The notes: generated by a model not told the origin, from the letters alone. DNA of 64,000 bases from Prorocentrum cordatum (GCA_963575745.1 CAUYUJ010003633.1:1-64000), one strand, 5' to 3'; counted from the stretch's first letter, positions 1-10,802 are shown. Program-made: numbers and translations.

Positions 1-149
1 CGGGGGGTGATTTTGGCCATATTTTAATGATTTCTAGTGTTTTTTTTGCAGTTTTGGGTAGTGATGGTCCCGGGAGGTCACGTTTGGCATGGTGTCGGGC
101 CTTCGAAAACCCGCCCCGGGAGGTTCCGTTTGGCATGGTGTCGGGCCCC

Positions 150-218
150 GTCCGCGGCGGATGGTCTCCCGTGGGGAATCGGGGCCAGATTCTCCACGGG
201 AGACCCCCCGCCGCGGAC
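150..218. repeat. Fold-back element copy 1
   Basis: Nested inverted repeat. The outer arms are GTCCGCGGCGG and CCGCCGCGGAC. The inner arms are TCTCCCGTGGGGAATC and GATTCTCCACGGGAGA, with one mismatch, around a short GGGGCCA loop. It could form one long hairpin and resembles a small fold-back or MITE-like element. No coding capacity. Confidence 0.8.
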
Positions 219-469
219 AGGGTCCGTCGGGCGGTATACGGCCCCCGGGCGGTATACGGCCCCCGGGGGGTGATTTTGGGTAAATTTTAGTGATTTTCCG
301 TGTGTGTGTGTTGTTGTTTTTTTTTTTTTGATTTTGGCAATATTTCAATGATTTCTAGTGTTTTTTTGCAGTTTTGGGTAGTGATGGTCCCGGGAGGTCC
401 CGTTTGGCATGGTGTCGGGGCTTCGAAAACCCGCCCCGGGAGGTCCCGTTTGGCATGGTGTCGGGCCCC

Positions 470-538
470 GTCCGCGGCGGATGGTCTCCCGTGGGGAATC
501 GGGGCCAGATTCTCCACGGGAGACCCCCCGCCGCGGGC
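470..538. repeat. Fold-back element copy 2
   Basis: Same nested inverted repeat as at 150-218, with one change in the right outer arm (CCGCCGCGGGC). It starts exactly 100 bp before copy 3. Confidence 0.8.
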
Positions 539-569
539 AGGGTCCGTCGGGGGGCTCCCCGTGAGCTCT

Positions 570-638
570 GTCCGCGGCGGATGGTCTCCCGTGGGGAATC
601 GGGGCCAGATGCTCCATGGGACACCCCCCGCCGCGGAC
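570..638. repeat. Fold-back element copy 3
   Basis: Same element; the inner right arm is slightly diverged (GATGCTCCATGGGACA). It lies 100 bp after copy 2. The same 100-bp phasing is seen for the pair at 39892 and 39992. Confidence 0.75.
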
Positions 639-784
639 AGGGCCCGTTGGGGCTTGGGGTAGAGAGGGGTGGCCCCTTCGAGTGCCGCGCGGCGGCTGCG
701 CGCCTCAACTCAGCTGCGCGGTAGCGTTGGGTTCGAGAGTTGCGCGCCGGGGCCCCTGTCGGGTAGGAGATTCGAAAGTTGCAG

Positions 785-3700
785 ATGGACTCCACCGCAA
801 TGTTTCGCGAGGTCGCCCTGTGCGGGTTGGCGCAGGAGCAGGGCATCGCCGCTCTACGGGCGTGCCTCGCCGACGCCCGCGGCGATGAGACACTTCGCTT
901 CACCGAGATCACTTCTGCCATGGCACGTCGTGCTGTCGTGTGGGGCGATTCCTCGGCGTGGGATGACATAAAGGTTGTTCTCCAGACTCGCTTGGCCCCC
1001 GGCTCTCGGCCGTTGCCATCCGAAGTCATGTCCGTCTGTGCTGCCCATTTCCGCGATGCAGATTTCATCGTTCCCGACCCCAAGGAGGACGCTGTCATTG
1101 TCCACGGTGGGCTGGACAACGGGTACGGGTCCGCGGAGGATGGGTGCCACTTCTTGCCGCTGCTCCATGTCGACGAGTACCGCCTGTTGCCCCCGTGCTC
1201 GTCACCGAAATGGGCCGACATGGTGGCGGCCGTCGCCGCTCGCAGTGGTGATCTCGCGCTGGAGTCGCGCGTCCGTGACGGGGGCGACTGCTACTTCCAC
1301 GCGCTTCTCGTCCTCCTGCATTTCCGGGGCGTGCTCATGCTCGCGCCGAGCGGCGTGTCCGCGGCCCCGGGGGGAGGTGGTGCCGGGGCTGCCCCGAGCC
1401 CACCTCCTCCCCCGAGCTCACCAGCCGGTCCAGTCCCAATCGCTGACGGCCCGCTCGCGGGGTTGCGCCCCCCTGCGACGCCTCGGAAGAGCCCCGAGCC
1501 CGACTCTCAGCCCCCGCCTGAGTCGCCCATTCCCGCGGAGCAAGCGTCACCTGCGACTCAGGTCTCTCTGCCGAGCACACAGTTCACCTCCTTCAGGAAT
1601 GGTGCGCGGTTTGAGGATTCCTTTGCAGCGAGTGCCAGTCTTCGCGTCCCGGACCCCACGGGCGAGAGCGTCGCCGCATTGCAGGCCAAAGTCGAAGGGC
1701 TCCCAGAGGACGAGGCATCGGACGCGATCGAAGAGTTCCTGTTTCCTGACATCGTCTTCGAGGGTTTTAAGACGAAGGAGGAGGTCTACGAGACAGTGCG
1801 CCAGAGGGTCATGAAGGCGTGGGAGGACACCCGGTCTCACCGCCAGATTGCCAGCGAGCTGGATTTCGATTTGCGCACCATCGCGCCGAAGCTGTTGGCG
1901 GACGCCGTGCACACCGCAGGAAAGGCCCGGGGTCTCTCTGCGGAGGCGCTGCTCTCCGCCGTGGAGTGCAACATGGGTTTCATCGAGGCGCCCGGAACAA
2001 AGCTGACGCACTTGCGGATGTCAGGCCATTACATTTCCCCTGGCCCGCCCCTCTTGATCGGCAGCGCGTCCTCCACGCGGAAGTCGGCCTTGATGCAGTG
2101 CACGGACAAGTGGTTGACGCAGGTCCCGGAGGCCTCCCCTGTTTTCAAAGACAAGTTGGCCATGAACACGGACTGCACCACGAAGGGCATTCGGAAGCAG
2201 CTTGAAGAACACGGCCGGTGCGGCATCTCCAGCGACGAGGCCGCAAACACGTTCCAGACGCCCTTCAGCGACGTGGAGTCCGGGGTGCACTATCTCAGCT
2301 GCGCGAAGCTTAACACGTGGACGCAGAGCGAGCACGACGGACCGGCGACTGGCAACGGCAAGGTGTCTTTGGACAATTACAATTTCATGCTCAGGTGCGC
2401 GGGCCAGACAGAGGTCGTCGAGTTTATCGTCATGCCGAAAGTGCACGGGTTCCAGAAGCGCATGCAGACGGTGTGGGTTCTCCACGACAGCGGGCCAACC
2501 TTGGGCCCATCATATTTCGCCATCCCGAGCTTGGTTGCGATTTTCCGCCGCGTGTCTCTTGGCCTCGCTCCCCGAGCCCACAGGTTCTGGCCCCTCCTAA
2601 TCTTTTCCTTTGGTCCCGTCCTGGTCGTGTCCCATTCTCGGGGCTGTTCTCGAGTGGCTTGGAGCTCGAGGGCTCCCCTGGCGTTTTGGGGGAGACCAGC
2701 CCTCTTCGGATCGATGTTGTTCCTATGTGAAGCGGCTCCTGCCGGGCACTCCAGGACGCGCGCGCGGACGACGGGGTCGATTCCGAACAGAGCGACTCCT
2801 TCATCGAGCGTCTGCACGGGTGGATGCACGAGCATTGTTCTGATGTCGCCAGCGTTCTCTCGCTCGACGGCTTCGCCTACACCATATACCGTGCTGCGAA
2901 GCAGGCTTTTGATGATATCTGTCAGACCGTGCCAATGCCGCCGGCATTCAAGACGAAGTTGAATTTCTTTCACAGCGACTTGCTTCGCGCAACGCACCGG
3001 GTGCACCGCGGGGACCAGTTCGCCAGGCATTTCATCGCCCGGCATGCTGCCCAGGGCGACGACGCCCTGGCGCCGCAACCGCCTTTTGATGCTGCTTGCG
3101 GGTGTTGTCTTCCCAGTGTGAACGAAATCACGATGGGGCTCCACAAGGTTCTCCGCCAAATTGAACTTCACTTCGGGCTGTACCGCTTCCACGTCGCCCA
3201 CGCTGCCGAGGGCAACCATCGCTCCGGCGCCGACGGCAGGTGCGCAGGCGGACCTTCGGCGGCCGTGCTGGCCGCTCCTGACGTCGCGGAGATAGCGATG
3301 AGGGCCCTCATGCCGTCCGAGCTGATGCGGCAGTTCCTGCTCACTCGCGCTCCCAAGGGGCAGATTTTCACGGAGGCGGACGCGAGGCAGTGGCTCAGGA
3401 ATAAGAGGGACACGTGGTTCAGAACGGACCTGGCAAAGAAGATCTCCGACGGCTTGACAGCGCTGGTCGCGGCTAATCTCCTGGACAGGGTCGCGGACTC
3501 CGCCGATGCGGGGGACTCCACGCAGAGGGCCAAGGCGGCGCAAGGCGGCTGGGGCCTGGAGCGTCGTGGTCTAGCGAGTTGGCACTGCCGCGTCCAGGGG
3601 CTCCCATCGCTCTCCCCCGCCACTCCGGGCCAGTGGGGCCCAGGCATCAATCGTCGGCAGTTTCCCTGGAATCAGTGGATAGTTCCCTGTGTTGCCCCCG

Positions 3701-3916
3701 AGATTCTTTTGGTTTCGCAGTGGGAAATCCAGGTCTCATTCAGTCCGGAGTGCCCGGGCTTTCGATGGTCGTTCAGCGAGCCCACGAGGCAAGCGCAAGG
3801 GCAACCCCAAGGGCAAGGGCATGTTCAAGAAGCGCAAGCTCGAGGAGATCGTTGCGGACGCAGATGCCACGGAGGAACGCAAGCGCCTGCGGGTGAGCAC
3901 GAGCGAATTCGAGTGA
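785..3916 (+). CDS. Gene A copy 1: OTU-like / DUF3987-like ATPase protein (3 likely exons)
   Basis: Predicted exons are about 785-2493, 2752-3570 and 3777-3916; junctions are inferred by comparison with copy 2. The N-terminal part has a GGDCYFHALLVLL motif resembling the catalytic Cys loop of OTU-type cysteine proteases; I could not place the His. A Pro-rich linker follows. The second half matches the DUF3987 ATPase pattern: a degenerate Walker A (GSASSTRKSAL), a TTKGIRKQLEEH segment and a Walker B-like GISSDEAANTF. Exon 2 is helical and ends near a Gly/Ala stretch. Exon 3 encodes a basic tail with KKRKLEE, a likely nuclear localisation signal, ending in TSEFE-stop. The ATG follows TTGCAG, a good cis- or trans-splice acceptor. 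The first intron seems to use a GC donor where copy 2 has GT. DUF3987 proteins are often primase/helicase-associated in mobile elements. The actual function here is unknown. Confidence 0.7.
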
Positions 3917-4415
3917 TGGGGGCGGCAAATTCGCGCGCCGAGAGGGGTCGTCAGGTGACTTCTACGCTTCTCTCCCAGCGCAGACTGCATTCTCGTCGCG
4001 CTGGTGATTGGGGACACCGGCTTGCAAAGAGCGTATAGGTCGGTGGCCGGGGTTGCCCCGCGATCGGCTGTGTCGGCCCAGTCTTTCAGTGACCTCAGCT
4101 AAGCTGCGGGCATCATCTGGTCTGCCCTGAAATCGGCTTCGGCGGCTCTTGCTAATCTACTTCTCCCCTCCTCGACTCATTGAAGTTCCCTCGCTTCCTC
4201 CCCTCCAACGACGCATCAGCCGTGCTGCTTCGTGCGATCGGGGCGCGCGAAGTTGCATTTTCTGCTGTCACCCGCGTTTAAAGCATGCCGCGCTTAAGTG
4301 CGTGCATCGCGCTCTCCTGGGGCGGCTTTTGGGGTGAGGACACCGTCTTGTACCTGGGGGAAAGAGTGGCGCGGATTGCCCTTGCCATGGGAGGGAACAG
4401 AGGCGGCCGTACACG
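3917..4415. other. Gene A 3' flank with long repeat shared with 57.7 kb
   Basis: No gene seen. From about 3986 to 4176 the sequence is almost identical to 57729-57919 (starting CTGCATTCTCGTCGCGCTGG). It includes one CCGGGGTTGCCCCGCG palindrome (about 4049) and a stretch of T/C-rich sequence. This is a dispersed repeat or a copied 3' region rather than coding DNA. Confidence 0.75.
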
Positions 4416-5137
4416 GTGGAGGATAACATACGTTGGCTGAGGTACCACGAGAAGGAGTGCTCAAGTCTGCCTGGGTGGCTGGCGCTGACCAAGGGAATGG
4501 CCGTGGCTGTAGGAGATCACTTGGATCGGTCCAAGAAACAGTTTCTGCGGGGGCGCACAGCCACGATCCATGGATGGGCGTTGCACGAGGACGAGATCGT
4601 GGGAGATGAAGAGGAGGGAGTGATGTTGCATCTTCCATACGAAGGAGTGGCACCTGCCAGGGTGGGAGCTGGTGCTGTATCCGATCTTTCCATCGAAATG
4701 GCGGCAATGGTTCTTGGACGGGTATCGGAAGCATCCTGTGTTGAGTTTGAAGCGCTCCCAATTTTTTGATAATCCCGTGATTGGTGTTAACGGCGCATGT
4801 TGCCCAGGGGCGGACCATGGCAGCAGTGATAGCTGACCTCGAAAGAGGGCGCGGCGTGAGTTGGATGTGCAGTTACGTTGCCATCGCGCGCGTGGTCAGA
4901 CGGGAGAATTTGCTGATCTTCCGCCCGTTTGATACGAGTCCGTGCAACGCGGGTGCGATGGCGGGCGCGAGCAAACTGTTGCAAGTGCTGCGAGGGGAGA
5001 GCGTGAATTGGGATGAGTGGGAGGCGGAATTAATGCCACGAGAGCAGTGCGAGCGCTGCCGGCGGAGGTTGGTGGTAGAGGCGTTCACGAAGTACGAGTT
5101 CCAGAGAAAGGAAAGGTCAGCGTTCTGCAAAGAGTGA
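4416..5137 (+). pseudogene. PIF1/RecD-like SF1 helicase C-terminal remnant
   Basis: Two open segments (4416-4769 and 4781-5137) in different frames together look like the C-terminal third of a PIF1/RecD-type superfamily 1 helicase. The first has LTKGMAVAVGDHLDRSKKQF, like the region before motif V. The second has TAHVAQGRT, matching motif V (T.H..QG.T), and YVAIARV, matching motif VI (YVA.SR). A WDEWEAEL...CERCRRRL zinc-like tail follows. Motifs I-III are absent and there is no good ATG for the first segment. The frame break around 4769-4781 is either a short intron or a frameshift. PIF1-like helicases occur in Helitron-type transposons and as repeated families. I read this as a decayed or partial copy. 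Confidence 0.6.
4977..5094 (+). repeat. 118-bp direct repeat, left copy
   Basis: This block encodes LQVLRGES...WDEWEAELM.REQCERCRRRLVVEAFTK and recurs nearly identically at 5533-5650, 556 bp downstream. The two copies differ at a few positions (for example VNW versus VMW, MPR versus MLR). Confidence 0.85.
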
Positions 5138-5195
5138 CGACGCGGCACGCTATGGCAGTGGTCGGAACGCGGACGCGGCTGCCGACGACGGGGAA

Positions 5196-5655
5196 ATGAA
5201 ACATATTAGGAAAATGTACTGCGCGAAGTGTAGCCATGTCAAAGCAAAGCAGAACTCGCGGAAAGGCAACGCGAAGTGGAACGAGAGCGTCGGCACGGTG
5301 CGATGTACGAACGGGAAACGCCTGTCGCTGTATGATGAAAAGGCGGAGATGTCCTCAGTTCAGAAAAGGCACAATGCTGCGGTGGAAAGATTCTGTCGGA
5401 AATGCGCGGAAGAACGAGAGAAAGGGGTGCGACGGGGCAATGCGGAGGCAGCGAATCGCAAACGGAAAGCCGAGGCGGACGCGAAGCCGCTGACGTGCGC
5501 GGCGTGCGGAGAAGCGTTCAGGCACGAAAATATGTTGCAAGTGCTGCGAGGGGAGAGCGTGATGTGGGATGAGTGGGAGGCGGAATTAATGTTACGAGAG
5601 CAGTGCGAGCGCTGCCGGCGGAGGTTGGTGGTAGAGGCGTTCACGAAGTTTCGTG
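5196..5655 (+). CDS. Cys-rich zinc-binding fragment downstream of the helicase
   Basis: The open frame from an ATG at 5196 encodes a Lys/Arg-rich, Cys-rich protein with several CxxC pairs (CAKCSH, CRKCAEER, CAACGEAF, CERCRRR), consistent with zinc ribbons. It ends in a duplicate of the tail of the helicase fragment (5533-5650). After about 5655 the frame runs on to 6098 through TTGGGG-type repeats, so the apparent C terminus is not credible. It may be the 3' exon of the helicase gene rearranged by a local duplication, or a separate gene fragment. No specific function can be assigned. Confidence 0.45.
5533..5650 (+). repeat. 118-bp direct repeat, right copy
   Basis: Second copy of the block at 4977-5094. 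It joins directly to GTTTCGTGGTGG and TTGGGG-rich repeat DNA, marking a likely breakpoint. Confidence 0.85.
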
Positions 5656-6120
5656 GTGGTGATTTTTTGCGGGGCTTCTCGCGGGAATTTTGGAGGCAGT
5701 TACGCAGCGTCTTGGGAGCCGTTTTGGGGCCGTTTGGGGCCTTTTTGGACGCCTTTTGGGGTTTCTTGGGGCCTCATGGAGTTTGCTGTGGCTGTCAAGG
5801 GGCGGAAGGCTCGGATTGTCGGTTGAAGTTCCCCCTTTCGGGCCTCTCTTGGGGATGTCTTGGGAACCTCTTGGGCCGTCATTGGGGCCTCTTGGGCCGT
5901 CTTGAAAATGTACGTTTTCCGATGAGTCTTTTTGGAGGTTTTTGGGGTGTCTTGGAGATTCCTTGGTTTGTTTTCGGCCGATCTTGGACGGGTTGGAACG
6001 CTCGCTTGGTGTCTTGGAACCCTCGTGGGTCGTGTTGGAGGTCTCTTGGGACTTTCTTGGCTTGTCGTGAGCTTCTTTTGGGCGCAAAGAGGCCGTGACG
6101 CGCTTGTAGGGGGCCCGGGT
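5656..6120. repeat. TTGGGGCC/CTTGGG-type degenerate repeat
   Basis: Noncoding. Short degenerate units around CTTGGGGCCGTCTTGG, the same family as at about 16.2-16.4, 26.3-26.5, 45.1-45.2, 49.2-49.3 and 50.3 kb. No gene seen. Confidence 0.65.
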
Positions 6121-7310
6121 GGGGAGGGGCCCGGGGGAGCGGGGGGGGGGGTCGAATCGCTGGTTTGGGGTCCCTGGGCGGGGATTATAGGGGGGGGGGT
6201 GAATTATTTCACAGGCCTAGAGACCCACGGGGAGGAACTATCTCACACCCACCAGCCCCGTGGGGCAGTCTGAGAGATGCCGCGGGCGTTGTCCCCGCGC
6301 AGTTTCGCCCTCCTCCTCTTCCCCCCCTCTCCGCGCCAGAGGTTCTCCGCCGTGGAGGGGGGGCTCGGGTCGAGACGGGTGGCCCCTTCAAGCTGCGCCA
6401 TCGTCGCGGGCGCAGGATCTTCATCGTCGCCATCCAACGCGTCGGCGGGGGGCTCGGGGTAGAGAGGGGCGGCTCCTCGAAATTGCGGCGGAGGGATCGT
6501 CGCCGCCGCGTCGTCTTCATCGTCTTCATTTATTCCCCATCAGAGCTTCTCTGTCGCAGAGGGGGGCTCGGGGTATGCTACGTCGCGGGCGCAGGATCTC
6601 CGCCGTCGCCATCCAACGCGTCGGCGGGGGATTCGGGGAAGAGAGGGGCGGCCCCTCGAAATTGCGGCGGAGGGTCCGGGGTGAGGGGGGTAGCCGCTTT
6701 CAGGCGCGCCCCATGTGCGGAAGATTCATTTTCCGCCGCGCAGTGACTGCGCGCTCTCGCCGCCGCTGACGCCGTCGTCGTTATGTCGCGATTGCTGTCG
6801 CCGTCATCATTGCCGTCATCGTCGTCACCGCCGCCGCCGCCATCGTGGTCAGCGGGGCCGCAGTCGAGAGACCGTCGCCGCCGCGTCGTCTTCATCGTCT
6901 TCATTTATTCCGCACCAGAGCTTCTCTGCCGTGGAGGGGGGGCTCGGGGTAGAGACGGGTGGCCCCTTCAAGTTGCGCCATCGTCGCGGGCGCAGGATCT
7001 CCGCCGTCGCCATCCAACGCGTCGGCGGGGGGCTCGGCGTAGAGAGGGGTGGCCCCTCGAAATTGCGGGCCCGGGGGGTCCTGGAGATCACGGGGCCCTC
7101 GCGGACATGTGGGGGAGCCGTGTTTTTCCGGCGCCAACGCCGTCGGATATCAATGTCACCATCATCGTCGCCGCCCCGTCGTCGGCGCATGATCTCCGCC
7201 GTCGCCATCCAACACGTCGGCGGGGGGCTCGGGGTAGAGGGGGGCGGCCCCTCGACGTTGCGGCGGAGGGTCCGGGGTGAGGGGGGTAGCCGCTTTCAGG
7301 TGCGCCCCAT
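6121..7310. repeat. Tandem array of GGGGTAGAGAGGGGTGGCCC units
   Basis: No credible gene. At least five imperfect copies of a unit of about 100-250 bp, each with a CGTCGGCGGGGGGCTCGGGG then TAGAGAGGGG core, a GCGCAGGATCTCCGCCGTCG spacer and sometimes a CGTCTTCATCGTCTTCATTT spacer. Many open frames cross it on both strands because the units are GC-rich and stop-poor; none looks conserved between units. Confidence 0.75.
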
Positions 7311-7439
7311 GTGCACCCCCGAGGGCCCGGGGCCTTGGGGGGGCCAGCCTGGTGGCACGATCGAGTTGTCTTGGTTGACTCCTATTCCTATTCCTGCTCC
7401 TCCTCTTGTTTTTGTTCCGCTTCCAGCTCCGCTGTCGTC

Positions 7440-10210
7440 ATGTCCGCAGTCGTCATGTCTCGAAGGGCAGCGCGGGGCGCCCTAGCAAGCGCGCACCGCA
7501 CTCGACAACGCTACCCAGCCCACTACGAGCTGCTAATGGAGGTGCTCTCAGATCATGACAAGAAGGCCGTCGAGGATCTGCAGTATCGGCGTATCGTCCC
7601 TGAGGATTACGAATTGCTGTCCGGACTGGACGCGAGCGTGTCCCGCAGCGCCCGGGATATGGACTACATCAACAGCGTGCTCGAGCGGTGCAAGGGCGGA
7701 CACCCCGGCGATCCGGCGCCCGCGAATTGTATGATTTGCATGGAGGATGTCCCGTGCCGCCACCTACCTTGCAGGCATTCGTTCTGCTCCGACTGCCTCG
7801 TTTCAAGTTGGTCCAAGGTGGACGCGCTCGGCCTGATTTGCCCTGCGTGCAGGCAAGATGTGGCGGAAGGGTTGGCGCTCGCGGAGGAGAGAAAGGCCGG
7901 TGTCGCCACGGGCGGTTGCACCGAGGGCGCCGCGGGCGCAGGGGGCGCTGCGGAGCAGGGCGTCGGCGCTGCCGCCGCCAGCGCGGCCAGGCCCCTCGAG
8001 GGCGCCGCCCGCGCTGGTGCCGCGGGCGCGGGAGGCGTGGCCCAGGCGTCCGAAGAGGGCGACGTTGCGGGGGAGGGTGGCGAAAAGACGGTATGGCAGT
8101 GCGTGGTCGCTACCATTCTGTCCGAATCCCCAGACCTCTCCTCGGAAGTCGCGAAGCGCCTCCAAGTGGGGGACCGTCTCGAGGGCCTCGCCGTGCCTCG
8201 GATGGAGGGCCCGGTGATGCGGGTGCACGTGAGGATCGGAGACAAAGTCGGCTGGGTGACGTTGCGGAGCACTTCGGGCAAGGAGCTCGTCTCAGTCTTG
8301 GGCGCCGACGCTCACCCTGGCGCTGCCGACGGCCGTGGCGCGCCTGCCCTGGCGCCCGGGGTGCCCTCGCCAAGAGCCCCGCAGTCGCGCCCGATGGCGG
8401 CCCCCGATGGCGCTGCGTTGTCGAGATCGGCGGACCCGCCGCCCGCGGTCCGAGGGGGAGGCGGTGCCGGGGATGCCCCGAGCCCAATTCCCCCCCCAGT
8501 CGCTGACGGCCCGCCCGCGAGATCGGCGGACCTGCCGCCCGCGGTCCGGGCGGGAGACGGTGCCGGGGATGCCCCGAGCCCAATTCCCCCCCCAGTCGCT
8601 GACGGCCCGCCCGCGGGGCTGCCCGCGGGGGCAATGACGCAGCATATGATAGTAGATGCGCAGTATTTGGAGATGGCAGTGAAGGGCATCAAGAACAAGG
8701 AGTACCGCGGGTTGAAGACCGATTACTGGCGACGTCGGTTCCTCCAGGGTGGGCGGGACTGGCACGTCACCCGCGTGAGGATGAGGGCCGGCCGCGAGAA
8801 GTTCAGGCCGGAGGCGGTGTTCGAGATCGTCAACAAGGAGGTGATCAAGGTGGCCGACTTGGCCGACGAGTGCTTGCCCGACCGAGGTACGGAGGCGTGG
8901 GGCCGGCTGTTCGGCGGGTGCACGGAAGTGCTGGTGTTGCACCTCGGTGGCATCGTAGAGAACCGCACCGAATGGCGGCGCGAGGTGGAGGGCGCGCAAG
9001 GGGGCCCGGTGCTGCGCGCGGTTTCCCCCGAGCGCGCGGGCGCCCAGGACGACGCGGAGGACATGGAGGCGGGAGGGCGGTTGGGCCACCTGCGCCCAGA
9101 GGGTAGACGGGTTTTTGGGTTTCTTCATGCGGCGTGGCTGGAAAATCGTCGGCCTCGTCCGCGGGCGGGGGTTCCCCCAAGCGGGCCCAAGTGGTTCCCC
9201 CAAGTGGGCTCCAAAATCGTCGCTCCCTCCCCCCATATCGCTACCTTCCAGGGGCAGGGCCGCGTGCTCGTCGGCCAGGGCATCGGCGCGGAAGAAGAGC
9301 AGGCGAAGTGGAGGCTGGCGAGCTCCTTCCTGTCGCGGCGCGGAGGCCTCGTCTGGAACGAGGTGGTGGAGGCAGCACTGGGCGACAAGCAGAAGCTGTT
9401 CGACCGCGTCGTGGACTTCCGGGGCATGCGCGCGACGCTGCTCACAATGTCAATCGGGGCGCTGAGACAAATCGGCCAGGCTGCCATGTTGCACCGGGAC
9501 GTGATCCGGGAGAAGAAGCCTGCACTTGTCTACCACCTAATCTGCTGGTACCGCCAGGCGGCGGTCGATGACGCGGCGTCGGCGGCCCCGCCCGCCGAGC
9601 CGGCGGCGGAGGAGGCGGAGACGGAGGAGAACCCGTTGGCGGACGCCCCACTCCTGATCCCGCGCGCCAAAGTGGCGCGGATCATCCGCGCCCTGCTGCC
9701 GCTGTTGTCGGCGAAGAGGTCCGGCCACGCAGAAGGCGCGCCGCTGAAAATCACCGATGAGGCCGTGGGTGCCGTCCACGAGCACCTCGAGTACGTCCTG
9801 CGCGCTCTGGTGAGCGACGCTTTCGCTGTGGCCGAGTGGGCGAATAAAGACCGCGTGAAGAAGATGTCCATGACTGCGCTGGCCGTCCGGATGTCAGGCT
9901 CTATCCAGACGAAGACGTTCGTGGCCAGCAAGCGGAAGCGCAGGCTTGCCAACGTCCTGGATGACCTTGCGAAGCTCGCGGGGAGTGTTTACGACGGCGA
10001 TGCGCCGGTCGACTGGGTTGGTTGCGACGAGCTGTCCGATTTCCTCTTCAGGAAGTTCATCTCGGCCGAGAAAAGTGAGAAGATTCGCGTGCCTGCGGCA
10101 GCTTTCAGGGATATGCGGTGTTTCACGTTCCACTTCCTCGACGCGTTCCTTTCCCAGGGCGTCGAATCGGCGCGCCGCTGCGGTAAGAACACTCTGACCA
10201 AGCGGATCCC
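7440..10210 (+). CDS. RING finger / ASCH-like / histone-fold-like protein (RING gene copy 1)
   Basis: Starts at ATG 7440 (alternative 7455), after a TTCCAG acceptor-like site. Order of parts: an N-terminal DLQYRRIVPEDYELLSGLD module like that before RING domains in protist E3 ligases; a C3HC4 RING at residues about 97-138 (CMIC...CRHSFCSDC...CPAC); a Gly/Ala linker; an SH3-like segment ending GWVTLRSTSGKEL; a Pro-rich linker with a 32-residue tandem repeat (8424-8615); an ASCH/PUA-like segment (KNKEYRGLKTDYW, residues about 400-510); then a helical region with histone-fold-like spacing (residues about 740-822) and a second helical block to about 912. The RING predicts an E3 ubiquitin ligase. 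The frame stays open to 10619 through a TA microsatellite, but copy 2 (45.4 kb) changes frame near 10207, so the CDS probably ends or splices there. A conserved short tail ending ADFARLM-stop at 10802 may be the last exon. Confidence 0.7.
8424..8615 (+). repeat. 96-bp tandem repeat inside the RING gene linker
   Basis: Two copies (8424 and 8520) of a 96-bp unit encoding RSADPPPAVR...GDAPSP...VADGP. Each contains a GCCGGGGATGCCCCGAG palindrome, the coding version of the dispersed CCGGGGTTGCCCCGAG element. A related block is present in the SAP gene at about 36918-37015. Confidence 0.85.
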
Positions 10211-10638
10211 CGAGCCTTCGGCCCAATCTGCCCCCTGGCTGGCCTGGGTCGCGGGCACGAGGCTTCCTGCGGGGGCGTCACGGTGTGTCACGGGGGGCCG
10301 TGGGGGACTCTTCGGATGTGTTGGGCGTCCCGGATCTTCGCGGGGCATCCTGGGTGGCGCAATGGGGCCGTTTTGTGGTTGCCCTGGGGCTCCGTTGGGG
10401 CTCCGTTTGTCTTATATGTATATATATATATATATATATACTCATCCATTTGGAGCCGTCTTCGGGCGCTCATGGGGGCCGCTGGGGCTCGCGGTGTGTC
10501 ACCGGGGGCCGTGGGGGACTCTTCGGATGTCTTGGGCGTCCCGGATCTTCTCGGGACATTCCGGGTGCCGCAATGGGGCCGTTTTGGGGGTGCCCTGGGG
10601 TCCTGTTGGAGCAATATAGTTTTTTTTTTGATTAAAAA

Positions 10639-10683
<45 letters not shown>

Positions 10684-10802
10684 TCTATTTGGGGCCATCT
10701 TCGGGCGCTCATGGGGGCCGCTGGGGCCGTCAAGGAGCAATCGAGGAGCGTTCGAACTCGTGTCTCGAGGCACAGTGGCGGATTTTGCTCGTCTGATGTA
10801 AT
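10211..10802. other. RING gene 3' region with two TA microsatellites
   Basis: Either a last intron or the 3' UTR. It holds a TA tract at 10413-10440 and another at 10639-10682, plus three TCTTCGGATG...TGGGCGTCCCGGATCTT units. The homologous region after copy 2 (46770-47230) lacks both TA tracts. It ends with a conserved short frame ending TAA at 10800-10802. Confidence 0.6.

Larger units (their letters stand above)
1..778. repeat. Intergenic repeat field upstream of gene A copy 1
   Basis: No credible gene. It holds three fold-back elements (150-218, 470-538, 570-638), listed separately, and a short degenerate minisatellite whose unit contains GGGAGGTCCCGTTTGGCATG followed by GTGTCGGG (about 63-145 and 384-465). 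Positions 1-150 and 325-470 are imperfect duplicates of each other. The right end (about 650-690) carries the dispersed motif GGGGTAGAGAGGGGTGGCCC, seen again at about 6.3-7.3, 15.8, 18.0, 21.8 and 53.2-53.4 kb. Confidence 0.8.

Noticed and set aside
2377-3543. 388-aa - strand frame
   Set aside because: Shadow of gene A exons; no recognisable features and not better conserved than the + frame in copy 2.
5229-5240. TGTAGCCATGTC as a DinoSL relic
   Set aside because: Only the first part matches and it lies inside codons of a Cys-rich frame, not in a 5' region.
6121-7310. Several 100-250 aa frames in the GGGGTAGAGAGG array
   Set aside because: Frames encode the repeat unit itself, shift between copies and have no consistent protein pattern.
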